Positions 1 to 8,655 of a stretch of DNA of 46,458 bases are shown here, piece by piece. The notes below the pieces were generated by a model, which was not told where the DNA came from, ran no database searches, and was given only the letters and a program-made list of their open reading frames with translations. Source of the DNA: a virus. Numbering within the stretch: the first letter of the stretch is position 1; the number at the start of each line of letters is the position of its first letter. The stretch lies in the IMG/VR virus record IMGVR_UViG_3300020027_000016, positions 1 through 46,458 of that record. One strand, given 5' to 3'. Made by a program: the position numbers and the translations under genes.

Positions 1-1230
1 ACGCATATAGAGATTTGTTCCCATTGGATTAGGGGAAATCGTCCAATGGTCATCCATGTTTTCAGGATAGATATCCATTAATTCGTTATTCACGAAAATG
101 GCATATGCACCTTCAGGATAAAGAGACATAAGATGCTTAGCTAAGTCAACATTTCCTAATTGAAAAAACTGCCAAGGCCGAAGCCAAAGGCAGGCAACGT
201 TAGCGGCATTCTGAGGCATTTCTCCAAAATACTGTAACGGTATCTTTGTATAGGTTTCCCAAGAACCAGATGAACCAGCTTGAATCCTATCAGCTTTATC
301 CTGAAAGACTGAACGAAGCATAGGCACTGACTGTAAGAACTCTAGAAGGAGATATCCGCACTCTTCTTGGTTTCTTGCATAAGCCGAAACTTTAACATTT
401 CTACCCGAGAACAACTCTTGGCAAATAATACCTTTAGGAGTCTCATCCCATCCCACAATTTGCGGAAACTTATCGGATGAGATTTGCGGCTCAACTGGAC
501 CTTGATAACCACAAGTCATACAGTTCCCGATGGGCTCAGGAGTTCCCGTTCCCCCATCAATTGCTTCGCCACACTGAGGACAATGAATCTCGAATTGAAC
601 TAAATCTTTAAATTCGATACGAGGAGTCTTTAAGGTGCCGTATTTTGGGTCTTTATGATAATAGTTATAGCCAAAAATCGTGCCGTTGTTAAAAATAATC
701 GTCAATGCTTTAATAATCTGCATTGCCGCTTTGTTATGCAGCTGATTCAACTCAGTAATGGCACCATAACCGCGAGCCGTCTCTACATCATTAGGATTAT
801 CTGGATCATCTGGAAAGTAAACGACTCCGGGAATGGCTACGGAGAGAGCGGCTACAATTACTTCTCCATAAGGACGATAAATATTAATAAGTCGAGGAGG
901 AGTCTCTCCCTCTTCCTCTAATCTATTCCAGTCGGGAACTACCCAAGTACCAGTGGTCGGATCTTGAAAGATATCAAGAATATTATTCCAGTAATACTCT
1001 AGCCGTTCCCACAGAAGTAAATAGTTATCTCGGACGAACCTATCCTCATCCTTGGCATCTCGATAGAGTTGCCCTAAGGCCTTCTGAATTTCTTCTTCAG
1101 AGAAAGGAGGAGCTTGAGGAGTCTGTTCCTCTACAAGAATCTCCTCTTGCATAACTTCTCCCTCTTCAGGAATTTCTTCCTGTGAGAAATTATCTATAGG
1201 TTCTTCTAAATAACTATCGAGCTCGTCCAT
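1..1230 (-). CDS. Portal protein, N-terminal part (runs off left edge)
   Basis: The frame is open for 410 codons from an ATG at 1230 to the window edge. Its place directly after the large terminase is the usual portal position. The first 40 residues are acidic and proline-rich. At about residues 216-239 there is a zinc-ribbon pattern, CPQC then 16 residues then CMTC. The ATG overlaps the stop of the preceding 31-residue ORF as TAATG, so translation is probably coupled. The missing C-terminal half is probably the fragment at the right edge, giving about 750 residues, close to P22-type portals. Portals form the dodecameric ring through which DNA enters and leaves the capsid. The identification rests on gene order, size and context rather than on a catalytic motif. 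Confidence 0.72.
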   Translation of the reverse strand, partial: MDELDSYLEEPIDNFSQEEIPEEGEVMQEEILVEEQTPQAPPFSEEEIQKALGQLYRDAKDEDRFVRDNYLLLWERLEYYWNNILDIFQDPTTGTWVVPDWNRLEEEGETPPRLINIYRPYGEVIVAALSVAIPGVVYFPDDPDNPNDVETARGYGAITELNQLHNKAAMQIIKALTIIFNNGTIFGYNYYHKDPKYGTLKTPRIEFKDLVQFEIHCPQCGEAIDGGTGTPEPIGNCMTCGYQGPVEPQISSDKFPQIVGWDETPKGIICQELFSGRNVKVSAYARNQEECGYLLLEFLQSVPMLRSVFQDKADRIQAGSSGSWETYTKIPLQYFGEMPQNAANVACLWLRPWQFFQLGNVDLAKHLMSLYPEGAYAIFVNNELMDIYPENMDDHWTISPNPMGTNLYMR

Positions 1231-1325
1231 TAGCACTTTCCGTAAAGAGACTTAAATGTCTTCTTAGGCTTCATTACTCTCTCTTTAGATACTGCTTCTA
1301 CTGACTTAATGCCTTTGAGATTCAT
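1230..1325 (-). CDS. 31-residue basic peptide between TerL and portal
   Basis: A short ORF starts at an ATG overlapping the end of the upstream 85-residue gene and stops in a TAATG shared with the portal start. The product is basic, with a lysine-rich middle (VMKPKKTFKSLYGKC) and a terminal Cys. No family is recognised. Overlap at both ends is the organisation of real genes in this operon, and it would carry ribosomes from the upstream gene into the portal gene. A role purely as a translational bridge is possible. Confidence 0.5.
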   Translation of the reverse strand: MNLKGIKSVEAVSKERVMKPKKTFKSLYGKC

Positions 1326-1563
1326 TTCTTGCCTCCGCTATTGCTTCTCTGTGTTCTTTCTTTAACTTCTCTGCAAGTCTACGTTTCTGACTTGCCCAAC
1401 CTGCTGAGCCTTCCAGTGGCTCAAAGTCTACATCTTCTGGAAAAGGAACTTCTTTAACTTCATTGACCTTTTCTAGTAAATCCTTAACAGTCGCCCTAAG
1501 GTAATCGACTTCATCGGCGCGAGCGGCGCATCCTGGACACTCTGCGAACTGAGATATTCTCAT
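1306..1563 (-). CDS. Small CPGC-containing protein downstream of TerL
   Basis: This 85-residue product starts inside the end of TerL (53-base overlap, different frame). The start at 1563 is chosen because GAGG lies nine bases upstream. A longer frame opens at 1704 but would overlap TerL by almost 200 bases. Near the N-terminus is CPGC, followed by a probable coiled coil (VDYLRATVKDLLEKVNEV) and a basic, alanine-rich C-terminus. One Cys pair could bind zinc only as a dimer or with other ligands. Small proteins of unknown role often lie between terminase and portal genes; no function is claimed. Confidence 0.6.
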   Translation of the reverse strand: MRISQFAECPGCAARADEVDYLRATVKDLLEKVNEVKEVPFPEDVDFEPLEGSAGWASQKRRLAEKLKKEHREAIAEARNESQRH

Positions 1564-4249
1564 CTTGAGTAACCTCAGCATGTTCACACATCCGATAAAA
1601 AGAAGTCTGATCGTTTGTCTCAGCCAGTTTTTTACTCGCAAGCCCAGTCCTTTGCTGGACTGCAAACTCATTCTTAGCTTCTGCAAAATAGTCTCTACAG
1701 CCATTAAGTAAAATCCTTAAACAATCGTAAGAGTCGTCCCCGTCGAATTCCTTAACATCTTCTTTCTTAACTTCGTCATAAACACAAGTAGAAATTGCCT
1801 CTGTTAATTGCGAAGTGGAGTTACCTTCTGGAGAACGAGAAAAAATCTGTAACTTTGGTAAGTTGTGTTCAACTTCTTCAGGTTCATAGAAAGAAGCATA
1901 TTCCCGCATTGCTTCGCTACCCTGCATTCTCTCAATGCGTCGTGCTAATTCTTGACTGAACTCACCAACAATACTTTTAACAGTCTGGAGCGGCTTCCAG
2001 CGGAGATATTCATGGACTAACTGTTTGCCAGCGACTCTATTCTTATCTCCAAGAGTAAGTCCACACTTAAATCCAGCTTCTGCTAATGATTCGGCACACT
2101 GCTCAAAGATAGTCTGATCTTGGCCTCGGTCCTGGACGGCTGACCAACAAATACGAATGTCTCTTACATTCTCAATTTCACCAGCTGAGAGAAGTGCTAA
2201 ATCTCTGGTCCATTCTCGAATCTTGACTTTCTTTACTGCATAAGTTCGATAAATGTAAACACGACCGTCAGGACTAATAGCAGCCCATATAATGAAGCAA
2301 AAAGCAGCAAAGCCCCAGTCGATGCCAATAATCTTAGGCCACCATGAAGGAATGACAAAAGGCTCGACAACATGCTGCGCATGATTAGGCTCGTCTCGGA
2401 GAGGCTCAATCCTAAATTCCTCGAAGACTTGACCTTCAAAGGTATACCAGTCTCCAAGAATCATTGCCCGGCGCTCAGCTTCGGAGGTTATCTGTTCGAG
2501 ATTCTTAAAGTAATTCGGGTTAGCGGCAATTAAGTGCGGATTATCCTTAGCCGTTGCTGGAATAAATATCTTCATTGCCCCAGTTCTTGGATCTTTAATG
2601 ATTTTTCCACCAGTTGGAGCCGGATCAATAAATCTCTTACGGAAATACACATGTCCGACGTTGCCAGGGTTACTTCCCCATCTTACAATCGAGGGTAAAC
2701 CTGAACCGACAGGGGCACGATTCCTTCTCAAAGTCAAATATTCGTACTGATATCCTGTGAAAGAGGTAGCTTCATCAAATGCAATGTATGGAAACTGACC
2801 AGTATCATACTTCTTGACGTCTTTTTCTTCTTTGAGGTGTCCGAATGTATACATTCCACCGCGAGGAAACTCCCATCTATGCTTGGAGATGTTATAAACT
2901 CCGCCCATAGAAGGAAAGTACTCTTTGGAGCGGAGAATGACTTCCTGTTCAAGTTCTGGAAAGGTTCTACGGAGTAATAAGCCTCTAAAACGAGGATTAT
3001 CTAACCATCCGTAAAGTGCTGGCATGAGCATGAGTACCTGAGTATTATGGGTAGGAATAAATGACTTAGTAATCAGGTATATTCCTCCTTCTACTTGGAT
3101 ACATTTTGTCGAAACAGATGGAATTTCTTTTTTGGACTTGAAGTAATGCCAATTTCTAGTACTAAACGTACTAGCTACAGGGAGCCGTTCTATTTTCCTG
3201 AGTAAGTTAAATACCCTTTTCTCTGTGGTGAAGTTAATCCTATATTTTTCCCCATAATCCACCCCATTTAACTTTGCTCGTCCTGTGGAGAATCCTGCCT
3301 TAATTCCAAGGGACCGAATTAAAGTTAGGGTTCCCAGGGCCAACTCTTTATTGACCACTAAAAATTCACATCTACCTTTAGAATCTATAGTTCCATCAGT
3401 ATCCATCAAACCTCGAAGCAACTCAAGGCGAGAATTTTCTGAGGAGAATAAATATTGTTCTGGTATATGTTTATTTTGTAATAAGTCTAAAGATCTAAGT
3501 AAATGATCAATTCCTAGAATTCTATAAGCGTAATTAGCAGCATATTGACTTATCTTGTATCCATAGCTTTGGATAGTATGGAGAGTCTCTGCATCATTAC
3601 AAGTAAATCCTCCACCTTGACTAGCTCCATCCCCGAGCCACGCACCTAATACATAAGGATGTAAGGGAAGATTCTTATCTTCTGTGTCAAATGCTAAAGC
3701 AACAGGAATAGAATCTGGTAACTGTTTAGTGTTTAATTCTTTAGTGGTAGCTATTCGTCCCTTAATTGACTCAGCTTTCTTAGGAGTCTGAATCTGATTC
3801 CTTAAGGCTAAGTCAGGACGCTTACCTAGAGATCGAGAAGGTCGAGAAGCTCTACGAGCGGCACGATATTTATCTGTTTGTTTCCTTGCTCTTTGCCTAT
3901 CATTATGAGTGAGGATCCACCAATTATGATCTTCTCCGGCAATAACGACTTCCCCAGAGTCAAATTCTAACTCATAACATTTATTAGAAGTGAAAATCTC
4001 GGATTCGGCAAGAACTTTAACAGGAATTCCAAATTGATTAAATACAATATCCCCAGGATGAATATCTTCCATCCTTTTGAAACCATCTGGGGTTGGAACT
4101 AGAGTATTTAAATCTAAGTCTTTCCCAGCTCCCAAAGCCCCGCCGTAACCTGCTTCATGAATCTCAAATGGAACCTGGATAAACTTCTCCTGCTTCAAGG
4201 TGGGCTTGAAGACTTGACTTTCTAAGGGAGAAGCTACCGAAATGTCCAT
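1511..4249 (-). CDS. terL: Terminase large subunit (TerL) interrupted by an intein
   Basis: The 912-residue precursor becomes a 553-residue terminase after removal of residues 44-402. The ATPase P-loop is reconstituted across the splice junction as GALGAGK/T. Walker B is IAFDEAT. The nuclease domain has IIGIDWGF as its first acidic motif and an Asp-rich segment (FDGDDSYDC) near the C-terminus that fits the last metal-binding motif. TerL packages DNA into the prohead using ATP and cuts concatemers. The start overlaps the stop of a 26-residue ORF as TAATG. The intein sits between the P-loop Lys and Thr, so unspliced protein should be inactive. Confidence 0.93.
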   Translation of the reverse strand: MDISVASPLESQVFKPTLKQEKFIQVPFEIHEAGYGGALGAGKDLDLNTLVPTPDGFKRMEDIHPGDIVFNQFGIPVKVLAESEIFTSNKCYELEFDSGEVVIAGEDHNWWILTHNDRQRARKQTDKYRAARRASRPSRSLGKRPDLALRNQIQTPKKAESIKGRIATTKELNTKQLPDSIPVALAFDTEDKNLPLHPYVLGAWLGDGASQGGGFTCNDAETLHTIQSYGYKISQYAANYAYRILGIDHLLRSLDLLQNKHIPEQYLFSSENSRLELLRGLMDTDGTIDSKGRCEFLVVNKELALGTLTLIRSLGIKAGFSTGRAKLNGVDYGEKYRINFTTEKRVFNLLRKIERLPVASTFSTRNWHYFKSKKEIPSVSTKCIQVEGGIYLITKSFIPTHNTQVLMLMPALYGWLDNPRFRGLLLRRTFPELEQEVILRSKEYFPSMGGVYNISKHRWEFPRGGMYTFGHLKEEKDVKKYDTGQFPYIAFDEATSFTGYQYEYLTLRRNRAPVGSGLPSIVRWGSNPGNVGHVYFRKRFIDPAPTGGKIIKDPRTGAMKIFIPATAKDNPHLIAANPNYFKNLEQITSEAERRAMILGDWYTFEGQVFEEFRIEPLRDEPNHAQHVVEPFVIPSWWPKIIGIDWGFAAFCFIIWAAISPDGRVYIYRTYAVKKVKIREWTRDLALLSAGEIENVRDIRICWSAVQDRGQDQTIFEQCAESLAEAGFKCGLTLGDKNRVAGKQLVHEYLRWKPLQTVKSIVGEFSQELARRIERMQGSEAMREYASFYEPEEVEHNLPKLQIFSRSPEGNSTSQLTEAISTCVYDEVKKEDVKEFDGDDSYDCLRILLNGCRDYFAEAKNEFAVQQRTGLASKKLAETNDQTSFYRMCEHAEVTQDENISVRRVSRMRRSRR
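3044..4120 (-). other. Class-3-like intein with LAGLIDADG endonuclease in TerL
   Basis: This 359-residue in-frame insertion begins DLDLNTLVPTPDG and ends FIPTHN, followed by Thr. Position 1 is Asp instead of Cys or Ser, so the standard first step of splicing is impossible. Three other residues match the class 3 (WCT) pattern: Trp after the block B His (GEDHNWW), Cys in block F (TKCIQVEG) and Thr before the terminal His-Asn. In class 3 inteins the block F Cys makes the first attack. A homing endonuclease of the dodecapeptide type is present: LGAWLGDG at about 158-165 and LRGLMDTDG at about 235-243 of the insert, both with their catalytic Asp. It looks able to splice and able to home. Confidence 0.88.
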
Positions 4250-4329
4250 TACTTTTTCTTATTAATTACGTTGCCGTTCTTATCCGTAAGAACAATAGAA
4301 ACTGGCTTATTAAATCCGATAAGGTCCAT
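4249..4329 (-). CDS. 26-residue ORF coupled to TerL
   Basis: The ATG at 4329 opens a short frame that ends in a TAATG shared with the TerL start. The peptide is MDLIGFNKPVSIVLTDKNG plus a basic tail. The VSIVLTDKNGNVI pattern resembles a short beta hairpin. No family is recognised. The exact stop-start overlap matches the neighbouring genes and supports translation, although its main role may be to load ribosomes on terL. Confidence 0.45.
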   Translation of the reverse strand: MDLIGFNKPVSIVLTDKNGNVINKKK

Positions 4330-4346
4330 TATAAAAGTCCCGCAAA

Positions 4347-4520
4347 CTACAAGAGATAAAGACAAAATGCACCGATAATAATAACACAAATAATCTTATA
4401 TACAGTTGGTTCGATATATTGACGAGCGAAGTTAAGAACAATGCCGCCAATAACTAAAAGAACTAGGAGTTGAACTAAGCCTCTTAATGAAACTGTTCCA
4501 AGAGCTATAACTAAATCCAT
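4347..4520 (-). CDS. 57-residue two-helix membrane protein (holin candidate)
   Basis: It starts in a TAATG overlap with the upstream 88-residue gene. Two hydrophobic segments are visible, at about residues 13-30 and 41-57, separated by a short polar loop (NFARQYIEPTVYK). Two short membrane spans, under 60 residues in all and a position beside another one-span membrane protein fit a class II holin or a holin/antiholin pair. No sequence signature proves it; a minor virion membrane protein is the alternative. Confidence 0.55.
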   Translation of the reverse strand: MDLVIALGTVSLRGLVQLLVLLVIGGIVLNFARQYIEPTVYKIICVIIIGAFCLYLL

Positions 4521-4786
4521 TATACTTCCTTCTTTCTTCGCTCAACTCCGATATAAGGAGTAACATTAATTGCCCTTACCATTTCAGTAAGGACAGAGAT
4601 ACCCTTGATATTTTCCTGAACTAAATTAATAAGAATTGTCTTATCGTCCTTAGCTTCTTTGCGTAATTGAAGGAGTTCCTCTTTATTTGCAATGTAGTCT
4701 TTACGTGCGATGTAAAATACAATGACCGCGAGAACGGCCATGGTGCCGCCCTTGGCGATTTCTTGCATTAGTGGAGTTAGGTCCAT
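4520..4786 (-). CDS. 88-residue one-span membrane protein with coiled coil (holin-like)
   Basis: One membrane helix lies at about residues 13-27 (GGTMAVLAVIVFYIA). After it comes a charged coiled-coil stretch (KEELLQLRKEAKDDKTILINL) and a basic end (GVERRKKEV). This layout is seen in BhlA-type and other small phage holins and in i-spanin-like proteins. It is joined by TAATG overlaps to the glycosidase upstream and to the two-span membrane protein downstream. The pair probably forms the membrane part of lysis, although the endolysin candidate lies elsewhere, at about 32 kb. Confidence 0.6.
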   Translation of the reverse strand: MDLTPLMQEIAKGGTMAVLAVIVFYIARKDYIANKEELLQLRKEAKDDKTILINLVQENIKGISVLTEMVRAINVTPYIGVERRKKEV

Positions 4787-6756
4787 TATTTCCTTGCCAT
4801 CGTAATTACGATTTTTTGACTATCCTCAGCGAGAATCTTCCAGTCAGGATGAACTGTATAAGTTCCAAAGGGCCGAACTCGAACCATACAAGCAAGATTC
4901 CCAACAATCATTCCCCAAGTACCTAGAGAATTCTCCTCTATAATTGGACAGTTACCTAAACCAATTCTAGTATACTCTCCTAATTGGAAAGTCGGAGTAA
5001 CTAATCGCAATCCAGTGACGAATGCCTTAGCACATTCTAATTCTAGTCCTACTGGCATTACTGAATTTCTACCAGATTCGTGATGATACGTGCCACCGGC
5101 ACCCATTAATTGGCAGCCTGCTCCGTGACTGTGAAAGTCAGATGGAACATTAGAGCGGCGACCGGGAATGCTATCTATCCATCCACCGATAGGCTCATCA
5201 TGGGGAATAGGACAATTTAATGCGGGAGCACCTTCAACTACTCCCCCGGTCCTATACTCAAGTAATTGTCTAAACTTCCTTGGCCATTCATTGCCCCTAT
5301 CTAAATGGACAGTAACATAAGAACCTTTAGGAAGTCCAGTGTTAGCTCCATTAAAGCTATAAACTCCAGTGGCCCAGGGAAAGTTCCAAGCACTGGTATT
5401 AAGACGGGATACAAGTCCTTCAATATTAATGCCGTTCACATCAGGTTCGTTTGTCAACTCAATGAATATATTTTTGTGTCTAGAGGCGATAGCGGCAATC
5501 TTATTTACATAATCTACTTGCTCATTTATTCCATAAGGATATGTATGGGTGACTAACTCACAATACATACCTTCTTGAGATAAGAGATTTAAGAATGAAG
5601 GGAGGGAAGTAAAGTAATTTGGGTAATCTGAAACGATTAAATCAGGAAGCCCGGTAGCGGCATTCCAAGAACACTGCCCGAATACTCGAAATCCGTTATA
5701 ACCTAAAGCAGACCAAGCCTTGACATAAGGACGAATATCCTCACCATCAAGGAATCTCTTAAATAAAAGAAAGGATGAAGCAAAACAGTAAGGGAAGATG
5801 TTATTTTGCTCATCACGAAAGACTAGATTATCTACTCGAATACGAGAAATGGTACCTGGTGGGATAATTGGTGGCTCAATTGGGGGTGAGATGGGCTTGC
5901 ACTCTTTAAACTTCCGGGCGGCGCCGGTTCTTCCTGTTCCAACTGGATTAGTAAAAGAAGCGAACATAGAACCGTCTTCTGTCCAGACTCTAGCTCCGAA
6001 TCCTGGGTTTTCTCTATCAATGAATGAGAACTCCCTACCATTTTTTAATTCATCGAGATTCCAATTAATGACGGAGACTTCCGGTTTCTTTAATGACACT
6101 GGAGGCTCCACTGGATTAAGTAAAGGAAGATTCTGAATTTCACTCAGAGTGCAAAGAGTAACATAACCGGTATTAATTCCATTTACATTAGTGTAATAGT
6201 AAAATGCTAAATTATTACTGACACGATGATAACGAAGGAAAGAAGGACCACTTTGAGATAGAACTCTAAGGGTGCCGTTATCGTTCACGACTGTCTTGCC
6301 GCTGACCCCTTGACCGACCCTAATACCATTACCAATATAAACCCACTCAGCTAGTCCAGTCACTCCACCATTACAAGAGTCGTGCCCGACTAATTCTTTG
6401 GTGTCATAATTAATATGAGAGAATCCAGTAGCCCCTACACCTGGAAATTGTCCCGGGCGTTCAGAGATAGCCAAATCTCCACCATCATTAAAGATAACAG
6501 GTGAATTTCCATAAGTAGGTTGAGAAGTATGATTCCAACCGTTATTATAAATTAAAACAAATCCACCTTCGTGAGATTTGCCTGCAAACTGTTCTCCATC
6601 TGGATGAATTCTTGAAAACATACAATCATTCCCGAATGATTCGAGGGGAATGAATTTCTTGTCAGTCTGAACGCCGGCGCCGTTAATGACAGAGATATAC
6701 TCTCCAGTTGCAAGAGCGTCGCCATAGCCACCGCCTGGGATAATGATTACTTTCAT
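4786..6756 (-). CDS. Virion-associated glycoside hydrolase (clan GH-A-like) with beta-rich N-terminal half
   Basis: The product has 656 residues in two halves joined by a proline-rich linker (about 287-301). The N-terminal half is Gly/Asn/aromatic-rich with recurring short strands (GGFVLIYNNGW, WTEDGSMFASF), suggesting a propeller or other binding fold. The C-terminal half looks like a (beta/alpha)8 glycosidase. FIELTNEPDV at about 432-440 is the Asn-Glu-Pro motif of GH5-like enzymes, with E437 as predicted acid/base. YHHESGR near residue 565 could hold a second catalytic carboxylate. It probably degrades host surface or capsular polysaccharide as a tail-associated enzyme. The polysaccharide cannot be told from sequence. 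Confidence 0.72.
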   Translation of the reverse strand: MKVIIIPGGGYGDALATGEYISVINGAGVQTDKKFIPLESFGNDCMFSRIHPDGEQFAGKSHEGGFVLIYNNGWNHTSQPTYGNSPVIFNDGGDLAISERPGQFPGVGATGFSHINYDTKELVGHDSCNGGVTGLAEWVYIGNGIRVGQGVSGKTVVNDNGTLRVLSQSGPSFLRYHRVSNNLAFYYYTNVNGINTGYVTLCTLSEIQNLPLLNPVEPPVSLKKPEVSVINWNLDELKNGREFSFIDRENPGFGARVWTEDGSMFASFTNPVGTGRTGAARKFKECKPISPPIEPPIIPPGTISRIRVDNLVFRDEQNNIFPYCFASSFLLFKRFLDGEDIRPYVKAWSALGYNGFRVFGQCSWNAATGLPDLIVSDYPNYFTSLPSFLNLLSQEGMYCELVTHTYPYGINEQVDYVNKIAAIASRHKNIFIELTNEPDVNGINIEGLVSRLNTSAWNFPWATGVYSFNGANTGLPKGSYVTVHLDRGNEWPRKFRQLLEYRTGGVVEGAPALNCPIPHDEPIGGWIDSIPGRRSNVPSDFHSHGAGCQLMGAGGTYHHESGRNSVMPVGLELECAKAFVTGLRLVTPTFQLGEYTRIGLGNCPIIEENSLGTWGMIVGNLACMVRVRPFGTYTVHPDWKILAEDSQKIVITMARK

Positions 6757-6986
6757 TTGTTATCCATCGAATCAATCATATCTTGCTTCGTATCTGTTAA
6801 TTCGGCAACGTCAAATGCTTCAAGGATTGACTTATGTTTAATTTCTTTATCCTTCTCGACGTCTAATTGAAGTGAACTTTGAGCTAAACTATGAAGTAAT
6901 CCTTTTGGGTCAAGATTACCGTTAGATTTAGCTTTCTCTATTAAAGCCTTTTCATGTTCAGGGCTTAGTTCAATTTCGTATTTCAT
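6753..6986 (-). CDS. 77-residue charged protein of unknown function
   Basis: A short, highly charged, probably helical protein (SPEHEKALIEKAKSNG at the start, DVAELTDTKQDMIDSMDNK at the end). It overlaps both neighbours by ATGA. No motif or membrane segment is visible. Its position just before the glycosidase gene suggests a chaperone or tail-associated role, which is inference only. Confidence 0.7.
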   Translation of the reverse strand: MKYEIELSPEHEKALIEKAKSNGNLDPKGLLHSLAQSSLQLDVEKDKEIKHKSILEAFDVAELTDTKQDMIDSMDNK

Positions 6987-7363
6987 TTCTTGGTACCTTG
7001 CTTACTGTTATGATGAGCAATATACATGCCCAATCCACTAAGTAATCCTGCTGCAATCTTAGCCGTTTTCGGATTCTTTTTAGCGACATCATCTAATAGA
7101 TATGTAGATGCTGCTGTTCCCAATCCTCTAATAAGAATCATTTTACCTAATCCTGGCCGTTCACCGTAAATTGGATTCTTCTCATATGTCCCAGGTCTAT
7201 TTAATGCTTTATGAGTTGAATAAATATCAGCTCCGGCGCCTAATGCCATCATTGGAATAGCAAGCTTACGAAAAGATGCCTGATTCTTTTCTTCTTTTTT
7301 TTTCTTAGTCTGAGCGGCAAGTAAAGACTGAAAAGCCATGATTAGAATTATCAGATAATACAT
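6983..7363 (-). CDS. Small membrane protein
   Basis: After an N-terminal hydrophobic stretch and a lysine-rich segment (KKKKEEKN) come three probable membrane segments around residues 35-50, 77-92 and 101-115. The motif ADIYSTHKALN...EKNPIYGERPG resembles DUF5658-type small membrane proteins, which have Asp/Thr in one helix and an E-x-NP loop. Two starts are possible: 7363, overlapping the fibre gene by 13 bases, or 7339, just after its stop. Neither has a good ribosome binding site. Function unknown. Confidence 0.6.
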   Translation of the reverse strand: MYYLIILIMAFQSLLAAQTKKKKEEKNQASFRKLAIPMMALGAGADIYSTHKALNRPGTYEKNPIYGERPGLGKMILIRGLGTAASTYLLDDVAKKNPKTAKIAAGLLSGLGMYIAHHNSKQGTKK

Positions 7364-8655
7364 GGAATACGATAAACTTGACCAGTGCCATCAGTCATAA
7401 CGATCGACGCATTGGTGAGTGCGGCCAAAATACCTGCGCCTAACCCTGTAGTTGCATTAGCCGAGACTTGATGAATGGCTTTTACTGTTCCAAATACTGA
7501 TTGTGTTCTGGCTTTTACTTGTAATGTCCCGTCCGTGGTGACATCGAAGCCGATGCCTGCGGTGTTTTCGGCATTGACAATATTTAATTGGCCGTTAACT
7601 CCTGCGCCAACAGGACCGGAATAAAGGCGAGTCACGCCAGAAAAACCAACAAAATTATTAACAGCGGCAGTTACGGCCCCCCCGGCTGTAAGGCCATTTA
7701 GTACGGAAATCGTCCCTCCACTGCTTACCACAACGGGATAACTGAGGGTTAATGCAACTGGGTCTATAAAACCTAGTCTCCACGTTCCAACTACCGTCGT
7801 CCCACTCGTCGGCAAGACTTCGGTAAAGAAGGAAACAGTCCGACTTACACTGTTATCCGTATCCCATCCTGTGCCTGATAATCTATTCCGGGGAGAGATT
7901 TGGGCAGGGACGGCTAAAGTTGCCACTGTTGCATTTTGATTTACTATTCCATCTGTGGATGTAGTTATTAAATTTAATGCTCCGCCACAAGTAAAAATTC
8001 CACTAAGAGAGAAGGTACCAGTAACGGCAATAGCATTACTTCCAATTGTAGCCCCACCTAAAGCTAAACTAGTTCCTATAGCTACTCCTAAAGTAGGAGT
8101 TGTAAAGGAAGGGGATATAAGATTAGCTTTAAGATTTAAAGCAGTTTGTAAGTCAGTCTGGTTACTTAAAGTACCTGTAATAGAACCCCAGGCCACGCCA
8201 CTAACAGGAGTTTGAAATGTAAGTAGTCCAGCACCATTAGTCGTTAAGACTTGACCATTCGTACCGTCCGGAATAAGAGAGACTAATGGAAATGAAAAGA
8301 TATCTCCACTTTCAGTAAGCCCATAAATTCCAGAAGTGAAAGAGACGGTAACAGTAACTGCCGTTCCGAGGGCGGAGATTCTTGCACGAATAAATCTTGC
8401 AGAAGTATAAGCTTGTCGAATCTCTCCATTTACATTCGTGGAAGTATCAATAGTGAAGTAAGTGACTTCATCTAATGATGCCTGTAGGAGAATCGTAGCG
8501 GAGGCTGGAGCAGATCCGTATTCGACTTGCCAAGAGACAGCATTGGCACTCGGCCCTTGTAATCCGAAAGGAGTGCCATTAGTTCCTGCCCCTCCAGATG
8601 ATGCTTGGAGTGAGAAGACTTGAATGCCGTGAGTTGCTGTCTTTCTTAAAGGCAT
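7351..8655 (-). CDS. Tail fibre-like protein
   Basis: The 434-residue protein is rich in Gly, Thr, Ser and Ala and short on charge and Cys, like trimeric phage fibres. At about residues 155-177 it contains WGSITGTLSNQTDLQTALN, a shaft motif common in tail fibres. The first 120 residues form a beta-rich domain that may attach to the virion, and the remainder is strand-turn repeats (GTFSLSGIFTCGGALNLI and similar). It probably contributes to host recognition. Its start directly abuts the stop of the upstream gene. Confidence 0.75.
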   Translation of the reverse strand: MPLRKTATHGIQVFSLQASSGGAGTNGTPFGLQGPSANAVSWQVEYGSAPASATILLQASLDEVTYFTIDTSTNVNGEIRQAYTSARFIRARISALGTAVTVTVSFTSGIYGLTESGDIFSFPLVSLIPDGTNGQVLTTNGAGLLTFQTPVSGVAWGSITGTLSNQTDLQTALNLKANLISPSFTTPTLGVAIGTSLALGGATIGSNAIAVTGTFSLSGIFTCGGALNLITTSTDGIVNQNATVATLAVPAQISPRNRLSGTGWDTDNSVSRTVSFFTEVLPTSGTTVVGTWRLGFIDPVALTLSYPVVVSSGGTISVLNGLTAGGAVTAAVNNFVGFSGVTRLYSGPVGAGVNGQLNIVNAENTAGIGFDVTTDGTLQVKARTQSVFGTVKAIHQVSANATTGLGAGILAALTNASIVMTDGTGQVYRIPCII

